Positions 60,283 through 64,000 of a stretch of 64,000 nucleotides of DNA are shown here, piece after piece. Numbering within the stretch: position 1 is the first letter of the stretch; every line of letters begins with the position of its first letter. Made by a program: the position numbers and the translations under genes. Source of the DNA: Nicotiana tabacum. Taxonomy: Eukaryota > Streptophyta > Magnoliopsida > Solanales > Solanaceae. The notes below the pieces were generated by a model. The model was not told the origin of the DNA. It made no database searches and saw only the letters and a program-made list of their open reading frames with translations. The stretch is from positions 113,124,289-113,188,288 of the forward strand of contig NC_134081.1 in the NCBI RefSeq assembly GCF_000715075.1, given 5' to 3'.

Positions 60283-61766
60283 TCATAAGTGGGGATTTTG
60301 ACCACTTATTAGCGCTCTTTAGCTTTCATTTTACTCCAAAAGCGCTTAATTGTGTTCCCGAAAACTGATGAAATATTCTTAATTGCAGGAATATTGGAAG
60401 ATGAGCTCCCAATATGAAATCCAACTCAAGGACAAAAACAGGCACAAAAGCTCAGAAGTGCGGACCACAGAATATCATCTGCGGCCGTAGGTCGTGAAAA
60501 TATTCCTATCAGAGAAATGTGAAAAGTGTGGTCTGCACATAAATTATGCGACCGCAGAAGCAGGGTTAGAGCAAAATTTTAGAGAACCTGCATCTCAAAG
60601 TGCGGACCGCACAATTATTGTGCGACCGCAGAAGAAGAGCCACGCGGCCGCACTCACATTTGTGTGGACTGCAGAAGAGCAAGGTACGGCCGCACTCAGA
60701 ATTTTGCGGACCGCAGAAAGAAAGCAGTGCGGACACAGATTTCCACTCCCGTCAAGCTAAAGAAAAGTACGGACCGCACATGGAATTGTGCGGCCGCAGA
60801 ACCTCCGAAGGGGAATTTTTGTCCGAAAATTCTAGCTTTGTATAAATAGAAGAGTTTCACATTTTTATGTTAACTTTTGACATCAGCTGCTACAGTAGAC
60901 GATTTCTTTTACTCTTTTAAGTTGTTTTTGCTATTTTGAGCTTTCTGAATATTGATTTCATCATTTTAATTATCAATATGGATTTAGTTATCATTTCTTC
61001 TACTATTTCTTCTAGTTTAAGCATGAGTAGATAAATTTTCACTAGGCCTGTGACTCAACCCTAGTGTATAAACTTAATGGGTGTTTGATTTATTGCTTGT
61101 TTATGGTTGGGTGCTTATTATCTAGCCGTGTTCTTATTTTTATTTAAGGAGTTAATGGTTGCAAATATTAATTTATGCCTATTTGACTTGGTCTCTACTT
61201 GAGAAAGAGATACTTAGTCTAGAAAAACTTGGCTAGCACAAAATTGGGTCAATTGAGAGATTGATAAGCCCAATTAAAAGGTTGAACCTAGAGATAGTAA
61301 AACCCGACTTGAGCTTCTTATCAACTATTTTGTTCAATACCTATTTGAACTTGAGAAAGCGAAATTGGACAAAATCACTCTCTGACCGAGAGGTATTGAG
61401 TGGGTACTTGAGTGTTGATAGCTATAATACGCCCCGACCAATAAAACAAACTTTAAAGTTTACAACCCATTAGGTTAACACCTAGGTAAAAGTCATAGCA
61501 CTAGGCCTTTTATATCATTTGAAAAAAAAAACAATTTTCTAGTTTCATTCTTTGAATAGCAATCGTGGTGTAATTTAGATTTTCAAACAAAATCAAATAT
61601 TGCCGAAGTATAAATTTAGATATACAAACTCGCACTCTAAGTTATATACTACTAACACCTATTCATATAGCTCCTTGCGAAATTCGACCCCGACTCTTGT
61701 TGGGTATTACTATTGCATCGACCGTTTTCATAACCTCAAAGAGAGGAGTGAAATTGGATGAGATCA
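60283..61766 (+). repeat. ATH 3' LTR
   Basis: Matches 48083-49618 throughout. The word array is at 60455-60800, TATAAATA at 60841-60848. It ends GATGAGATCA. Confidence 0.88.
60455..60800 (+). repeat. GCGG word array, ATH 3' LTR
   Basis: Same words as the 5' LTR array, including CCGCACAATTATTGTGCG at about 60606; individual words differ by CG-to-TG or CG-to-CA changes. Confidence 0.75.
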
Positions 61767-61811
61767 CCTATCATGGTAGTCAGCATGGTGGCTCACCAGC
61801 TGCTGCACCCC

Positions 61812-62631
61812 CGAGCTTTGGCACATAAAGCACATCATGTAGAGTTTGAGTGTTGGATAGGGCACATGATCATGTATGTGTGATCTGAGTACTTTCTCCA
61901 TTTGGTAAATGGACTGAAGTAGATTTCAAATAGGGAACAGGCTTAGGACAGGATAATAGATTTAAGGATGAAATTATGTGATTTGAAGCACCACTATCAA
62001 TGTTCAACTGAATTTGGTCAGTAATTGAATTACCTGCCATATTGGCCACACGTAATCGTGTTTTTTCTTTTGCTGGTCCCTTTTCCTTGTTCAACATTCT
62101 GAGTATTTGTAGATACTGCTCAGGTGTGAAAATTGGAGCTGCTGCATTGATCATGCCATTTATCATACCAATTCCATCAGTTCCTGTGTGTTTAGTCTTC
62201 TCCATTATACTCACATTGTGTGCCATAGATGTGTGATTGTCATTAGCACCTCTTTTTTTATTGTTGAACTTAAAACCTGGTGGATACCCTACCAACTTAT
62301 AGGAATTATCTCTGGTGTGTCCTTTCATCTTACAATAATCGCAAAACAGATTTGTGTTCTTTCTAAACTTCACATTTGAGTTGTTTGCTTACACAAAGGA
62401 GCTACTCTCACTATTCATACGTCCACTTCTCGAAATTCCACTTTGTATACCATATCCACTACTTAGCCTTTGACTTTCTTCCTAAACTATCATTGAATAT
62501 TCTTGATCAAGCGAAGGTGTTGGCTGCATCATTAGTATTTGGATACTTTGAGGAGCATAAGTGTCATTTAATCCCATTAAAAACTTCATAAGTTTTTGTT
62601 GGCGAAAAAACTCAACAAATGTCTTGGACTT
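61812..62631 (-). pseudogene. Ty1/copia gag C-terminus and protease start, broken
   Basis: On the minus strand the gag continues from the other side of the MITE. It has a QQKLMKFLMGLND-like segment, two stops near 62492 and 62390, then a zinc knuckle CDYCKMKGHTRDNSY (62298-62342) with the last cysteine changed, and the protease core NIDSGASNHI with D-S-G-A-S, followed by a LYVPKL motif close to 61815. Similarity stops there, near the ATH LTR. This is a copia element, unrelated to the gypsy families here. RT and integrase are not in the window. Confidence 0.83.
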
Positions 62632-63482
<851 letters not shown>

Positions 63483-64000
63483 CACATGGCTCAGGTATTA
63501 TCAACTCAAACCTATCCTAGAGGTCATTGAGGTTAGAGAAATAAACTGATACATTAGAAATGCCCTGCGTTAGGCAACTGATTTCCCTATTCATATGGTA
63601 CACTTTAGTAGCATTAACTTTGTCAAAACGATCTTTATGTGCCTTCCAAATGTTCTGTGCATGTGAAGAGTACACAATTCCTTTCCTGAGTTCCTTAGCC
63701 ACAGAACTTTGAATCCATGACTGCACTATGGCATTACAATAATCCCACTGCTGCAATTGGAAGACATTCTTCTCGTACTGCTCTCTAGTGCAGGTTCCAT
63801 TAACAAATCCGAGTTTATTTTTCACAAGGAGCAACACCTCCATAGACCGTCTCCATTATGAGTAATTTTCAGTTCCAATTAGCATTTGAGGAACAAGTGA
63901 CGTCCCTGGTGTGTCTGAGGGATGGATATACAGCGGATCGTTATAATCGATCTGCTGATTGATTGCATGTGAAGATTGAACTGTAATTTGAGATGAATCA
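63483..64000 (-). pseudogene. Ty1/copia gag N-terminal half, cut by window edge
   Basis: Minus-strand reading shows DPLYIHPSDTPGTSLVPQ and MLIGTENYS (63870-63950), then a stop, then WRRSMEVLLLVKNKLGFVNGT, W-x-Y-CNAIVQSWIQSSVAKEL and NIWKAHKDRFDKVNATKVY. These are the standard N-terminal gag motifs of plant copia elements (UBN2/Retrotran_gag_3 type). The frame stays open to the MITE border, and the lost continuation is at 62631 and below. The true start and the 5' LTR lie beyond 64000. Confidence 0.85.

Larger units (their letters stand above)
48083..61766 (+). mobile_element. ATH: Athila-like Ty3/gypsy element, dead
   Basis: A 13.7-kb element with LTRs 48083-49618 and 60283-61766, a primer site of tRNA-Asp type, gag, protease, RT-RNase H, integrase, an extra third ORF and a long 3' untranslated part. 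Order and motifs (CDLGAS protease, FMDD RT, QASGQVE integrase) fit the Athila lineage. Every reading frame has stops or shifts. LTR starts are TA and TC where TG is expected. The 5 bases on each side do not match, and the flanking elements differ (a transposon pseudogene on the left, copia on the right). Confidence 0.88.

Overview
This window is plant nuclear DNA, almost certainly from a Solanaceae species with a large genome (Nicotiana-like). The basis is the LTR-retrotransposon families, their tRNA-Met-type primer sites, a chromodomain-bearing Ty3/gypsy element, an Athila-type element and AT-rich intergenic DNA. I see no host protein-coding gene and no rRNA or tRNA gene. Nearly all 64 kb is nested, decayed mobile DNA. 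Working family names: G1 (LTR about 3.5 kb, gag-bearing), CHR (Ty3/gypsy chromovirus, Tekay/Del-like), E2 and E3 (non-autonomous LTR elements without gag-pol), ATH (Athila-like).

Layout. 1-5902: G1 pieces, namely a minus-strand LTR (50-3589) joined by a short inverted duplication to a plus-strand internal end (3591-4814) and a truncated plus-strand LTR (4815-5902). 5903-6457: the 3' end of a CHR polyprotein. 6458-16575: a complete but dead CHR element (LTR, gag, protease, RT-RNase H, integrase, chromodomain, LTR) that shares its 5' LTR with the preceding fragment. 16576-29495: a minus-strand G1 element with decayed gag, a leader and a 5' LTR; that LTR is split by E2 (21671-28364), which has a perfect 5-bp target duplication TTCGC. 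29496-30565: AT-rich spacer with a short dispersed repeat. 30566-40780: E3, minus strand, followed directly by a (TA)n tract. 41750-44387: a solo CHR LTR, minus strand. 45915-47296: an intron-containing pseudogene of a plant transposon protein. 48083-61766: an Athila-like element with gag, pol and an extra third ORF. 61812-64000: a Ty1/copia gag/protease pseudogene on the minus strand, split by an 835-bp hAT-like MITE.

How the parts work together. CHR and ATH once encoded full replication machinery; both are now broken by stops and frameshifts. E2 and E3 carry no recognisable gag or pol but keep the cis-acting signals of CHR: a primer site, a leader hairpin, a U5 hairpin, and a short dyad beside the polypurine tract. 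This suggests they were moved in trans by CHR-like proteins.

The most interesting signal is not a gene. Several small RNA/DNA dyads are retained across otherwise different LTR families while their loops or outer bases vary. Four families also carry arrays of different GC-rich palindromic words at an equivalent place in the LTR, in CHR and ATH just upstream of the TATA box. In ATH such an array plus a TATA box is also found inside the element, ahead of the third ORF.
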